Assembly (NCBI GenBank): GCA_002189035.1 | Contig: CM007989.1 | Location: 6,739,501 to 6,803,500, forward strand | Source of the DNA: Utricularia gibba | Lineage: Eukaryota > Streptophyta > Magnoliopsida > Lamiales > Lentibulariaceae | Direction: 5' to 3' | Length of the DNA: 64,000 nt | Part shown: piece by piece, positions 23,838-35,434 of the stretch | How the letters are laid out: the number at the start of each line of letters is the position of its first letter | How positions within the stretch are numbered: position 1 is the stretch's first letter | The notes under the pieces: generated by a model | What the model saw: the letters and a program-made list of their open reading frames with translations, nothing else | Database searches by the model: none | Told to the model about the DNA's origin: nothing | Translations under genes and position numbers: made by a program

Positions 23838-25434
23838 CAGCAGCCCAACTTCCGATCAAATAAACGGCATTTTCCGGCATGCTAACGTAACGAAATGTGA
23901 AGTAAGAATGGCGTGACATGTTATGGATTGTTATACAGTAAGATTAACATCTTTAAAAGAATTTTGATTTTTCACCATATGTGAAGTCAGCTTCTTCTTC
24001 TTGGATATGTTGGATACAGACAAGAGGACAGTGTTCTAACACTATGTACTAGGAACTGCTCATGCGCTGAACTGCGCTAATCATATTGGAAGAAGACAGC
24101 TTAAATGCATTGTTTTTCTTCCTTTTTCTTCTTATTTCAACAAACAAAAACAAAAATTATGTACACATTTAACCAGAAAATAAGAATTAATATTTTAGTG
24201 TGAGTGGAATTCACATGATGTTAGGAACTGTCAATGTTGTTGGTTTTGAGAATAATGTTGCCTATGGATAGCTTGGACCCAATATTAAAGGCTCCATAGT
24301 GGTATAAAATGAATAATTATTTTTTAAAAAAACAAATTTTATTTTTATAAAAATAAATAATGCATAATTTTGTTATTAAAATACAAAAAAAAATTCATTT
24401 AAAAAGAAAAAAAATGGAATCACCTTTATTTTTAAATAAATGCAGGCTCTTAATTTCTATTTTATTAAAATCATTTTTTTCAAAAAATAGAATTAAATAG
24501 CTTTAAGAAATGATTAATTAGTTGATTTAAAAAGAAATATCACTTTCCTTAATAGATTGAAAAACTATTTATTTTTAGTCTTGACGATTGATTTGATTTG
24601 CATTGCAATCATTTGTTATAAAATTCTGCTATTATATGTGAAAGTGCAAGAAAAAAATACAAAAATGTATTCTATTTCTCTATCTTAATCAGATATCTAG
24701 ATTGATTTTTGGTACATCATGACATTGGATTGAGACATAATATATATATACAAAATTCTATTTTTCATTGTGATGATTGGAAAATTTACTCAATCTACAT
24801 AAAAGAATATTATGAGAGATGATACGTTAGGCCAAATGAGGGTCATATTATAATTTTTCAACATGACTGTAGCGAAATCAGGATCTCATGTGCCATCTAA
24901 ATATAAATTAAACTTAAAGGAAGGCTACTATTATAAAATTCTAGTCCACAATAAAGACAACTAACCCAAAGTCCACAATTTCAAATTCACAACGAGCATA
25001 TAACCGTTATATAGTTTTTTGTGTATAAATAGGAGAATATATATACAGATCTAAAATGAAAAAAGTACTATTTTTACACAAATCATCTTACATCAACGGT
25101 TCTTAAAATCCTCAATTTCGGAGGATAATACTTTGAGTTTGGACAAGATAAACAGATATAATCTTAAAATCCTTTCAATTCTTTTTATTGCTTTCTTTCA
25201 AAATGCAATAACAGTCTGATACCAACTTAAAAACTAGTTCATTGCATTCTTGATGATTGATATGATTATATTGCAACTATTAATACATCAGATTGAGCAA
25301 CCAATTATATGATCACTGTAAGTAGGGATGGAACATAAAGAATTTATTAGGAGGGGGAACATTGTCCAATTTTTTTTAGCTATTTAAAAAAATTATTAAT
25401 TATTTACTTTTTTTACTCGATCAAAGTGTAAAGA

Positions 25435-25627
25435 TCTGTTTATTTCAGGTTCTTCTTCAGATTAAGTGATTTTGAAGTGATTTTTATTGAAAACATAAAC
25501 AACTTCTAATTTTTTTGAAATAGAAATATTGAAGCACTTCAATTTTTTCTGAAGTAGATTCATACCCGTTTCTATAAATTTTGAAGCACTTTTTTGAAGT
25601 GCTTTTAATGAAGTGGAAATAAACAGA
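25435..25627. mobile_element. MITE-like element with 12-bp terminal inverted repeats
   Basis: TCTGTTTATTTC at 25435-25446 is matched exactly by its reverse complement GAAATAAACAGA at 25616-25627. The roughly 190 bp between is AT-rich and full of paired AAGTGCTT/AAGCACTT-type words, so the element could fold on itself. The size, inverted ends and lack of coding capacity fit a non-autonomous DNA transposon. A target-site duplication could not be settled by eye. Confidence 0.55.
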
Positions 25628-26076
25628 ACCTAAAATACACTTTTATCCTAACTATGTTCTATCATTAGTTGTAGGATTGAACCATTAATAAATGGACTCC
25701 AACATCCTACCAAAAAGGTGTGGCCCAACCATTTACACCTCTACATTAATATCAATCTGTATTATTAAAATAAACAATCTCACATTAGTAAATTTAAGTA
25801 ATTATACATTATGAATAATTGGTTGAATCTATTTTTTTAATATGATTCATATTCTTTATTTACTTAGATTTTATATACATAATCGGATCATTAATTTCAA
25901 CATTCGTGGCAAATTGTAATCATTTGCCTGTGGGATGGATGCTATGCTATGCTACACAGTTCGCATCGGCTATGGAGTGTGAGGTTAGAGGGTGGAGATC
26001 ATGTCTCATTGAATGGGATCATGGAAATGTTTTCTCAGCGGTGAGGTGACCAGTGGACCGGGCTTCGGCCCCATGA

Positions 26077-26100
26077 CACATACATACATACATACACACA
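26077..26100. repeat. CATA microsatellite
   Basis: About five CATA/TACA units in a row followed by CACACA. A simple sequence repeat. Confidence 0.85.
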
Positions 26101-26360
26101 TGCATGATGCATGAGCATGGGTCGCCCAGGTCCGTCAAGCACTTACTACTCATTGCCTTTCTCTGTTACATTAACAGCAAAATGATAGAGCTTTTCTTAG
26201 TGAAACAGCCGTGAAGTAGACATTCCCTAAAGTGATTCATATCATACACTTTCCAAGGCAGGACCGCATTTCAGGGCTTGGAGTGTGATTGTATGTTTGA
26301 TAGTATAGGATAAAAGATTTATATCCAATTTTACATATACATCGTCATTTGATTAATTAG

Positions 26361-26378
26361 TATATATATATATATATC
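26361..26378. repeat. TA microsatellite
   Basis: About eight or nine TA units in a row. A simple sequence repeat. Confidence 0.8.
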
Positions 26379-26886
26379 AATCTTCTTTGATTATATCATT
26401 TATATACTTATTTTTGACAATATAAGTAATATATACAAATGAAATAAGTTGCTAATTATATCTATACTACTTACATACTTATATCTTTATTCTCGAATAT
26501 CAAATGTTATATACAAATAACTTATACCTTGATGGAAATTGATTCCGAGAATTCATTCCCTTCTTCAAAAATGGAGTTCTAACCCCGAAAGTTGTTGAGT
26601 CCAGACCCATTGGTTCCCAAAGTGGTTCCATTCATGGGACTCGAGAGTCTAAAGAACGAACTTTGTGACTTAATGGAATCAAATATGAAAAGCTAACTTT
26701 GCAAAACGTATCTTTCACCATGTTGCTTTTTCAAAGCAAAAAAACATCTATGAGGATACATTTGCCGCACCCCCACTACATGTAGGGAACCCTTCTAATG
26801 ATTCCTTTCTCTGCTTTATAATCGCCACTTCCAAAAGAAATAGCTTCTCTTTTAAGTCTTGAAAAATTTACCTCTCCTCCATCTCC

Positions 26887-27840
26887 ATGGATGCGCCACC
26901 ACCTTCTACTTTCTGGCCTCAGGTTTGGATCCAAAGCTTCAGTCATCTTTTTCCAATCGGTTTCCATTTTTTTAAAACGTCCAATCGAAAGCTGAGTCTG
27001 AGAATCTGGTTAAGATCTTGAGGTGAAGAGATTTTGACAATTGAAAGATCAATGAAAAACTTGTCTTTTGTTTTTTTTTATCAGGAGAGATCCATGAAAA
27101 GTTGCTCAGTTGAGAAGAAAGTGAGCAGGCCTCAGAAAGAGCAAGGAGTCAACTGCCCAAGATGCAGTTCAACCAACACAAAGTTCTGCTATTACAACAA
27201 CTACAGCCTTTCACAGCCAAGGCACTTCTGCAAAACCTGCAGAAGATACTGGACTGAAGGAGGGTCTCTGAGAAATATTCCAGTTGGAGGAGGATCAAGA
27301 AAGAACAAGAAACCCTCTTCTGCAAATACCCATCATTCGACTACTTCTTCTTCTTCATCTAGAAAAATCCCTGAGTTTCTAGCTCATCAACAAAACCCTA
27401 AACCCCTTGAAGCCCAAGATCTCTCCTTAGGATTCTCCGCTAAGAATTTCCACGTCCCCAGTTTTGGTAACGCATCAAAGCTGGAGTTATTGCACAAGGA
27501 TCCCCCACCTCCTCCGCCGCCGCAGATGATCGGATCATCGCCGTCCCATTACTCGTTCGTCCCGCTGCCGTTCATCGCCTGCGGCGATCCGGCGGTGGTT
27601 TACTCCTCAGGGTTCCCTTCCTTGCCGGAGTTGATCAAGCCGACACTCAACTTTTCACTGGATGCAGGACTTGGGAGCAATTATGGAAGTTTCCAGGGGG
27701 GTCCGCCCACAAATATGAAGGAACTCGTCTTCCCTTTCGAAGGCGTGAAGCAGGGTTCCAGCCGCGGTGATCAGAACGGAGATCAAAATGCAGATTCCAT
27801 TGGCATTTGGAATGGAGTTTTAGGTGGAGGCTCCTGGTAA
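26887..27840 (+). CDS. Dof zinc-finger transcription factor
   Basis: Two exons, 26887-26922 ([12 protein letters not shown]) and 27085-27840, join in phase 0 to give 263 aa. The short first exon ending in a WPQ-type motif before a single intron is typical of many Dof genes, so I prefer this start over the internal ATGs at 27052 and 27094. The Dof domain has the CX2CX21CX2C finger at C36, C39, C61 and C64, with the conserved core [20 protein letters not shown] and [18 protein letters not shown]. It binds AAAG-type DNA cores in the nucleus. The C-terminal part is Ser-, Pro- and Gly-rich, including a seven-proline run, and ends [12 protein letters not shown], a tail seen in some Dof proteins. 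The particular target process is not evident. Confidence 0.94.
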
Positions 27841-28365
27841 AAATAAAAAATATAAAAAAATGGATAATTCACTACAGAAGTTAATTATCCCTTCCACCCT
27901 ACTTTAATTTCCAAGATTGTAACTATTTTTCTGCAATGTGACTTGGAGCTTGACCAATTATATTATTTGCTTTCCCTTGTAAAAAAAAGGGTAATTTTAT
28001 TGTTTTGTTTTTTAATTATATTATAAAAAAGAAAGGATGGTGGAAAAAAGGGCTTTTCAGAGGTCCTTTGATGTGTGTCCAATCAAGCCCTTGAGGGACA
28101 CATTTATTTTGTAAAAAAATGATAAAATAATTATACAAGCAAATCATGTTGAATGGAATCACATACATTCATATGCCAAGCAACCATAAAGAAGTGTTTT
28201 ATATAATTATAAATTTGAATTGAACCTAAATTCATTTTTTTTAAAAATAAATATTATTGTTTTATTATTTTTAATAAATAAACTACATTCAATTTAGGAG
28301 AGTTGGGATAGAAGAGGGAGGGCATAAATGGGAATGAATGAGTTTTTTTTTTTTTAATTATTGGG

Positions 28366-28396
28366 AGAGGAGGAGGAGGATGATGATGATGATGAG
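28366..28396. repeat. compound AGG / ATG microsatellite
   Basis: About five AGG units run directly into five or so TGA/ATG units. A simple repeat next to a long T-run (28343-28355). Confidence 0.85.
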
Positions 28397-30094
28397 GTAT
28401 AGCATGCCATGTCTCCCTCCCCACACTCCTTTCCCTTTCAGCTCTGAAATTTTGACTCCGAAACCCCTTTTTGCCCCCACAAACATTCCTCATGAATCAT
28501 CTTTTTCCCACTAATCCACGCCATGATTCCACTTCAGCGTGTGGATCAAGCTTGTCATTTCACAAATTTTTAATAAAAAGGTATTTTTTAAACAAATTAA
28601 TACTGATTCTTGATGTTTAGCTGGATGTCACAAGCAGTCTCTTGATCTCATTATCATATGCTTTTGGTATCTACCATATGTTAGCAGTTGATTAATTGAT
28701 AAATATCACAACCCACGCTCGCATAATATGATATTTATCACTTCGAATATTCAATATTTACAATTTCACATTTCTTACTTCTAATGAAAATGACTCATGC
28801 AAGATTTACATTGTCCCTTCCTTGGGTGGGCATCACATAAATCAAATATCACATTTGGTACATGATATAATAAATAATATGATATTTTAAATATTGGATT
28901 GATGGTACTTGTGTATATTAACTTATCCCCGAAATATAAAATCAGAATAATTTTAAGATTATTATATCTTTCATTTTTATTATAAAATTACTTTTTATAC
29001 AAATAGTTATATATCAATTTCATTAGAAAAAATCATGTTTTTTGAAGCATATTATAAGTTGGTCCTTTCATAAATTTCGTTTCGTCACTATTGGTTGTGA
29101 GTGTGACAAACACGAATTCTATATAATAATCACATGAAATTCATTTACTAAATGTTAATTTTTGTTTTATGTAATCATTTCCACACACAACTGATTGAAT
29201 GATTATTATCATTATTTTTATTATATTCCTATTTTTAAATAATACCGACAGAGGGGACAAGGCAACTGCTCACCGCGTGCCGGGAGCTGCTCTTTAACTA
29301 CCAACGTTTACCAGATATCAGTTCTATGAAGAATATCAATTATGTTTTCAAACCTAAAAACCGAACCCGGATTGGGTCGGTTCAAAATCCGGTTTTGATC
29401 AACCATACTAAAGCAACGTTTTGTAAATTTTTTAGAGTAAAATATTTTAAAGAATTAAAAATAACCTTTAAAAATTTTCCAGAATATAAACTAAGTAACC
29501 CGATATACTACCCTGATTGAAAACTTGAATGGCCTTTAAACAGAAAGGTATTGTATTCTTCAAAATGAAGACAAGTAGGTAGAGAATATTTGTAATCCAA
29601 TTCGACTTGTCTGTTAACCGATCGATTTGAAAATATTGAATATTTTTACATTCGTTATTTTAATTGATAAAATATTACAAGACACTAAAAACATGAAATT
29701 CTATTTATTGAATAAAAATTAATTAATTTTTTGTAAAGTAGTAAAGTACATTTTATAAAGAATTATTTACAGGGAAAGGTATTTTGTGTATTTTTTTTTG
29801 TTAACTTATACTATCAATCAAATACATTTTGTCATTTATGTTACACAATTCACCTCATTTATATTACATTTTACAATGTCACACCAAAAATCCCTAAATG
29901 TGGATTGTGTGATTTTTGCATAAAAAGTCTGGAAAAGAAGAAATAAGCTGTGTTTTTGTGTGTGTGGTAGTGCGGTGAAGTTGGCAGGCAATTGCTTACA
30001 CGTAAAGAAGTTTTCTATTAAGGAAACCCCTGCCCGACGCGCACAAAAGCAATGGGCGGTCCGGTCCGGTCCATAGCATCATCATCTCAGAGCC

Positions 30095-30283
30095 ATGGAG
30101 CCGGGCCAGTTCGTCTCGCCGGAGGGATACAACATCATCGGCGGAGATGGGATTCCGTTCAACAATGTCCCCATCAGTTCAACAATGAACCCTAACTACA
30201 CACAACAACAACAACAGCAACAGCAACAGAACCAAAGCTCCCCCAGAGCATGTCATGTTGTGTTCACAAGAGACCCTGCATAG
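30095..30283 (+). CDS. unrecognised short reading frame with poly-Gln
   Basis: A 62-codon ATG frame starting MEPGQFVSPEGYNIIGGDG and containing nine consecutive glutamines encoded by mixed CAA and CAG codons. I do not recognise the family. The less AT-rich leader and the protein-like N-terminus suggest a genuine first exon or the 5' remnant of a gene, but I found no convincing downstream exon before the ORMDL gene on the other strand. Treat it as hypothetical. Confidence 0.25.
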   Translation: MEPGQFVSPEGYNIIGGDGIPFNNVPISSTMNPNYTQQQQQQQQQNQSSPRACHVVFTRDPA

Positions 30284-30822
30284 TCTAGTGGCATGCCTTC
30301 CAAAGGAAACATGGATTCACAGATAAGCTTAGCAGAAAAGAAGAGCTTAAAATCATTCAAATGGAACTGTCGGATAATCGAAAATGTTTCAGGTGAAAAG
30401 AGAAACCGAACAAGCCGTGCAACACATGTGCACAGGACATCTAACTTTGCACACCACTCCTTCAGACAGAGGAGGGACCACAGGGAACAAATGTGAGGCA
30501 TGCCTAAATGAAAAGGAACCCCCCCTCAGTCCCCACGGCCACAAACTTGTAAACCAGAAGAGTGAAGAAGTGAAAAAAGAGTGTGTACCTAACAATCATT
30601 TAATGTCTCTAAACATAAAAGGGGCATTTTCCAGTTATCATGACCGAGCTGCCCCACCTGCAGGACATCTTCTGTAAAGAAACTTTCACTTTCAAACCCA
30701 ATCAGAAGCTAGACAAAACCTGGTGATTCAAATGTATGTACCATTAGATGGACAAATGTTGTAACAAAGCATGTGGCAATGAAAAAATATCAGGGTAGTT
30801 GAATCGCATCTAAGAAATGAAA

Positions 30823-30895
30823 TAAGATCATAGTGTAGCCGGCATGAGCCTGGTACATATATTCATAGGTTCAAATCCAAGACGTTGGGGCTCTA
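30823..30895 (+). mobile_element. tRNA-derived SINE-like fragment
   Basis: An A box TAGTGTAGCCG at 30831-30841 matches TRGYNNARNNG, and a B box GTTCAAATC at 30869-30877 matches GWTCRANNC, 38 bases apart. No tRNA acceptor or anticodon stem can be drawn, so this is more likely a SINE-type RNA polymerase III promoter relic. It lies in the 3' flank of the ORMDL gene, on the opposite strand. Ends of the element are not defined. Confidence 0.4.
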
Positions 30896-31010
30896 GTTGC
30901 TAAGAGATGTAAGATTTCCAAGTGCTCATGCTGGACAGTGGCATTCCTCTAGCTTTTAAAGTGGCATTCCTCTAGGTTTTGATGTGGATGGGGATTCTTA
31001 GGGCCAGAGC

Positions 31011-32872
31011 TCATTGATCTCCATTGATTCCAAAGACACGAACCTTGTGCATATTTGGGAACTTTGCAACAACCAGAACGCAAACAGCGAGAGTGTTGAT
31101 GACGAGCATGGGGCTTCGATAGCTGGTTGTGTGAGAAGCAATAAGGAACCTGTCATAGAGGGGAAATAGAGAAAAGAAATTATAATTTAGTTATAATTAA
31201 AAAACAAAGTCATTCATGGACAAAGGTTCGATCTGAAAACATCAACTATTTTAGGCCCCGGGAAAACTACAAAAAATGATCACCATCAATAGCCTGGAAG
31301 CATAACACATAAAGAAGAATAGATGCTGACTGCCTTTAGGGGAAGAAGAAAACAAGGCCAGTAAAGACTATAAAAAGCATTCCTTTAAGTCGCCATAAGC
31401 GTGTAAAAAGTTGAGAAAAAGAAAGATTGGGATATATGAGCATATATATCAATAGTGCGCTGTGTAGATGGTCAACTGAATGGAAAGGGTTCAAATTACT
31501 GATTTAGACACGGGTTCCATTATCTAGTGAGGTTCTATGACGAAAAAAGTGAAGCAATAGTATTTACTTAAACGCTAAAAGCTATCGAATGCAGCATTAA
31601 CAATTCAATTGGTAACTTGGCAGATTGAGCTGAAAGATAGTTCTTCTCAAACCAATTCATTAAAGGTCGCTGCAGAAGAATGCACCCAGAAAGACTACCA
31701 CATTTTGAATGCACGAATGATGACTTTAGTATAACAGAAAAACAACGCCACACCAGAAGATAGTGACGAATTTTAACTAGAAATCGCTCACACCAATGGG
31801 AAGACAGAAGAAGGATCAACGAACTTCGGATTGGATAACAGAAAATATAATGTACAAATCAGTAAATAGGCACAGCCAGTGGGAAAAAGCTAAAGATAAG
31901 AACCCAAACAGACTTTACAGATACGCTCCTACAGGGGAAAGTATTGACACGTTATATCTTAAAATAGTTAAAGTTCATTGCTAGCCACTAGCTTCATCCT
32001 TCCAACTTTATACCTGATTTCTCAAATTCCACCTCCCTATCGCATTACAGAAATTCACTTGACCAGATGTATTGTGCACAAACAAGACAGCATTCACTCG
32101 AAGTAAAATTACAAGCTGACGAGATGATATGTAATACTTTGGGTGGATATTGCATAACAGCCAAAAGATACAGAACGAACCCCATAAGTCATAAATATAG
32201 ACTGCCCCAAAGGGAAGGAAATGGTCAAGAGGAATTATCACAAACGCGAAAGCTTACAGTAATACAGGGATCACTGTTAGAAACTTCCTGTTATGAGTAA
32301 GTTGCTTGCCATTGTCGATTTGCTCCCACCAAGTTAACCTATTGTAAATTCCTTGATCCTCTGCAAAAGGTGTTCCTTTTTTCCAGTGGAAGAAGTGAAA
32401 AGTCACCTGAACCAAACAAAGAATCGCCTAGTCAACAAAATTCATCACAAGCGCATTCCCACAATTACGTCATCAAAGAAAGCAAATGATCTGGAAAACG
32501 TTAGAAAACAAAAAAGCCTGCAACCATGTCAGAGTTTTAATTATACAAAATCAAGAATACAATACTTGAGCGGCGCGTCCACATTTAAATCAGCATACAT
32601 TTACTTGAATAACTGGAAAATGCATCAGGCAACCATTTTAAAGCAACTGTGGACATATTTATGTTTTAAGGAATACACTGCTAAAACCAGCAGTTAATCA
32701 CATGGTTTTCTAGAAAATGTACCCCTAAAATCTTGTTACTCAATATGCAGCAGTAGAAGCTTTAAGGAAAGTCATCTAGAGTCGACGATTGCTCAGTTAA
32801 TTCGCATAAAAGGCACACCCTCACTGAATTTGAATCCCACGGTCACTTCATATCACAAAAGCTTCAACGGTG

Positions 32873-32911
<39 letters not shown>

Positions 32912-33593
32912 TGAAAAAAGTTAAAAGCAAAGGTTTTAGCCGTGGAAGAATTATAATTTCTCATGAAACAACTGAACAAGAGGACCCCTTTCAAGAAAGC
33001 GGGTTGAGAGTCTGCTTTCCCTACTCCAAATGCTAATTAATGCGTTTGTTTCTCATATAACCAACTCAATCTCACAAGCGCGAATCATCTAATAAGCTTC
33101 AATTTAGGGAGTTTTGAGACACTCTATCTAGTTTTTTGCTTATACTTTACAGAAGTAGGTTCAAACCATATCAGACCACGTAAACGAGCATAGCTCCTAA
33201 ACAACCCAAAAGATAGAACTAACGGATGAGACAATATGTCATACAAAAGCGCATCAAATCACTCATCTAAATAAGAAGAAAGAGTAAAACCATCTATTCA
33301 GTAGTATTACATTTATGAGTTAACTTTCCAAAAGCATTCATCAGCACAAACGATTCCATGATAGATAAGAAAAATTCTTTTTTAAAAGAAGGGACAAGGA
33401 CACGTACAGCGGAATGGAATAGATGAACAATGGTCCACGCCACACCGGCGGAGCATCCAAAAACGGAAAGCACCACGAGCCATGCGAAAAGCAGTATCAG
33501 AACGTAGGCCGTCCACACACCCGGGTACATGAACCACTCCGTATTCCGATTCAGATCCGTCGGCGGATCCGCCTGCACGTACAAATTCGCCAT
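31011..33593 (-). CDS. ORM: ORMDL family protein
   Basis: Three minus-strand exons: 33408-33593, 32258-32406 and 31011-31149, giving 157 aa, the normal size of plant ORM1-like proteins. ORMDL proteins sit in the ER membrane and restrain serine palmitoyltransferase, and so control sphingolipid synthesis. Conserved parts: MANLYVQADPPTDLNRNTEW, then the span YVLILLFAWLVVLSVFG, AWTIVHLFHSA joined to VTFHFFHWKKGTPFAEDQG, LTWWEQIDNGKQLTHNRKFL, and the C-terminus NTLAVCVLVVAKFPNMHKV then RVFGINGDQ. Both introns are about 1 kb, much longer than in neighbouring genes; intron 1 carries a TA microsatellite. The third exon has RSPMLVINT where relatives often have QHPMLFLNT. Confidence 0.95.
32875..32906. 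repeat. AT microsatellite in ORMDL intron 1
   Basis: About fifteen uninterrupted AT units within the first intron of the ORMDL gene. Length is likely to vary between individuals. Confidence 0.9.
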
Positions 33594-35434
33594 AAAGGAA
33601 ATCCCTTCGCACAAACGAACTTGTTTCTAACACGAATCAATCCTTGGCCGATTTCGATCGAACAGGTTAGCGTCGAGAACGATTAAAACTTGGAAAAGCA
33701 ACTAATGGCCCCTCAGCTGTTCACGCCGGTAACTCTGTAACCATATTCCGGCCTGCAGTGTCCCCGCTCCCTTAAACTGTGAAAACAATTCGCATTTGTT
33801 TCGAGTTTCTCAGATGTGGATTGGACTCAGGTACAACCTGGTCTGGGCCAAGCGGCGTTGGGCCCATGACCTGAGATATTCAATTGGGATTGCAATCTGA
33901 TATACAATCCTATATTTTATTTTAAATTTATATTTCATATTATGTATAATAGAATTAATTTTCAAATTATATCAATAAAATTAATAAAATTATTTTATAA
34001 AATAGTATAAAAAGTAAATTAAATCAAATTTGATCCCAACTTCAAGTCTAATTAAAATAAATTCTATCATGTTAATATTTACAATGAAAAATATTTGATT
34101 ATATAATTTAAATATACTAGAAATATTTTAATAATAATATTTGTATGGAATAATAATATGTAGATATAATGAAATCTACACTTCATATATTATAAGAATA
34201 ATGTATGTGTGGTGGCGTAGTAAATATGTATTGAACGTTTAATATTCTAATACGTAATATGACATATATTGAAATATTATATGACATTAGCTTAGTTGAC
34301 TAGATAGTATTTTCAAAATTGCAAAGGTCAAGAGTTTGAATCCTCACTAAGTCAAATTATTTTTTATTTTTTAAAAATAAAATCAATTCAAAAAATATTT
34401 TAAAATTATTAAAAATAATTAAATCATATTTTTTTAATAAAATTGTAACATGAAAATATCTCAAGTCTTTTTTTTTTGTTTCTTTGCTACATCAATTCTT
34501 GTTACCAATATTTACACTACATATTTACTTAGCATTATATTTACTCCATTACAATATAATATAAAATATATTTGATTGATTAATTTTAATTAGAATAATA
34601 AATATTTCGTTCTTCTAAAAAATTAATTATACTCATGATTTTTTTAATATAAATAAAAATAAAATAATATATTTTGATTGAATTTATCTATTATAAAATT
34701 CATGAATATTTAAATTCTAATCCTTGATAAATATTACTTCCACTTATCAAATACAAAATTTTAATATATCTATTAGAGCATCTTTACTAGTTTCTGAAAA
34801 TCTTGATGTGACATTTCCGAAAATGAGGTAAATGTTTTGGAAATGATTAAACTTATTTTTCATTTTTTTTCATAAACGAAAATAAGGAAACTTGGTTTAC
34901 TTTTAGAAATGATTTAAAATGTAGTTTATAATATTTATTTTAATATTACAATTTTTGAAAATTGATACAAACGTAATAGACACTTAATAAAATAAATCTA
35001 ATAACTCAATTCTCGTCATGTGAGCATTTCGGAAAATGAGGAAATATGATCTTAATATTTGATAGGGTTTCCAAAATACTTGTATTTATTGACGGTTCAA
35101 TCCAATCAACGTGGGTTGGGAAGAGCCGCCGGGTTTAACCCGAACCGACCAAGTTCTAGCACTTTCCGCTGGCGCTGGGTAGACTTTTTCGGTGGTTTTG
35201 AGTCAGACGATTAGAACGGCAAAACCCGTAGATCCTTCTTTGCTTTTCTTCTTCTCAGTGCTTTTTGCCGGCGTCGGTATTCCGAGGGAACAGAATGATA
35301 TTCTTGCACTGAAGTAGCTGCGCCGGCCCACGGAAATTTGGCTCTTCTGTAAAACGTTCAGCTTGGGTTAATTTCTGATTCGTATAGATTCCTCATTTAT
35401 TTAGGGTTGGGGAATCGTGGTTTTATTCGCAGAA
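33594..35434. other. intergenic region between divergent genes
   Basis: ORMDL (minus strand) and the PUX10-like gene (plus strand) are transcribed away from each other. The two ends (33600-33850 and 35100-35434) are less AT-rich and should be promoters and leaders. The middle 33900-35050 is AT-rich and holds a SINE-like piece and a pair of imperfect 24-base direct repeats near 34805 and 35017. Confidence 0.5.
34280..34375 (+). mobile_element. tRNA-derived SINE-like fragment
   Basis: A box TAGCTTAGTTG at 34288-34298 fits TRGYNNARNNG exactly. B box GTTTGAATC at 34334-34342 fits GWTCRANNC with one mismatch. They are 46 bases apart and are followed by a T/A-rich tail from about 34358. This arrangement is typical of plant tRNA-SINEs. 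Exact borders are unclear. Confidence 0.45.

Larger units (their letters stand above)
23838..26886. other. AT-rich intergenic region
   Basis: About 3 kb without a supported gene. It contains one MITE-like element and two microsatellites, listed separately. The section 25900-26300 is less AT-rich but has no recognisable coding frame. The last few hundred bases are the likely Dof promoter. Confidence 0.5.
27841..31010. other. AT-rich intergenic region
   Basis: About 3.2 kb between the Dof stop and the ORMDL stop. Most of 27840-29950 is AT-rich and non-coding. About 30000-30700 is less AT-rich and has an unassigned poly-Gln reading frame. The final 300 bases should be the ORMDL 3' untranslated region and include a SINE-like piece and a 15-base direct repeat (30938 and 30961). 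Confidence 0.5.

Noticed and set aside
30831-30900. A tRNA gene
   Set aside because: A and B boxes are present, but no acceptor, D or anticodon stems can be paired.
32067-32241. Minus-strand frame in ORMDL intron 2 that begins near the expected YLIAS block
   Set aside because: The true third exon with FLIASHTT and the conserved C-terminus is at 31011-31149; this frame lacks the family motifs.
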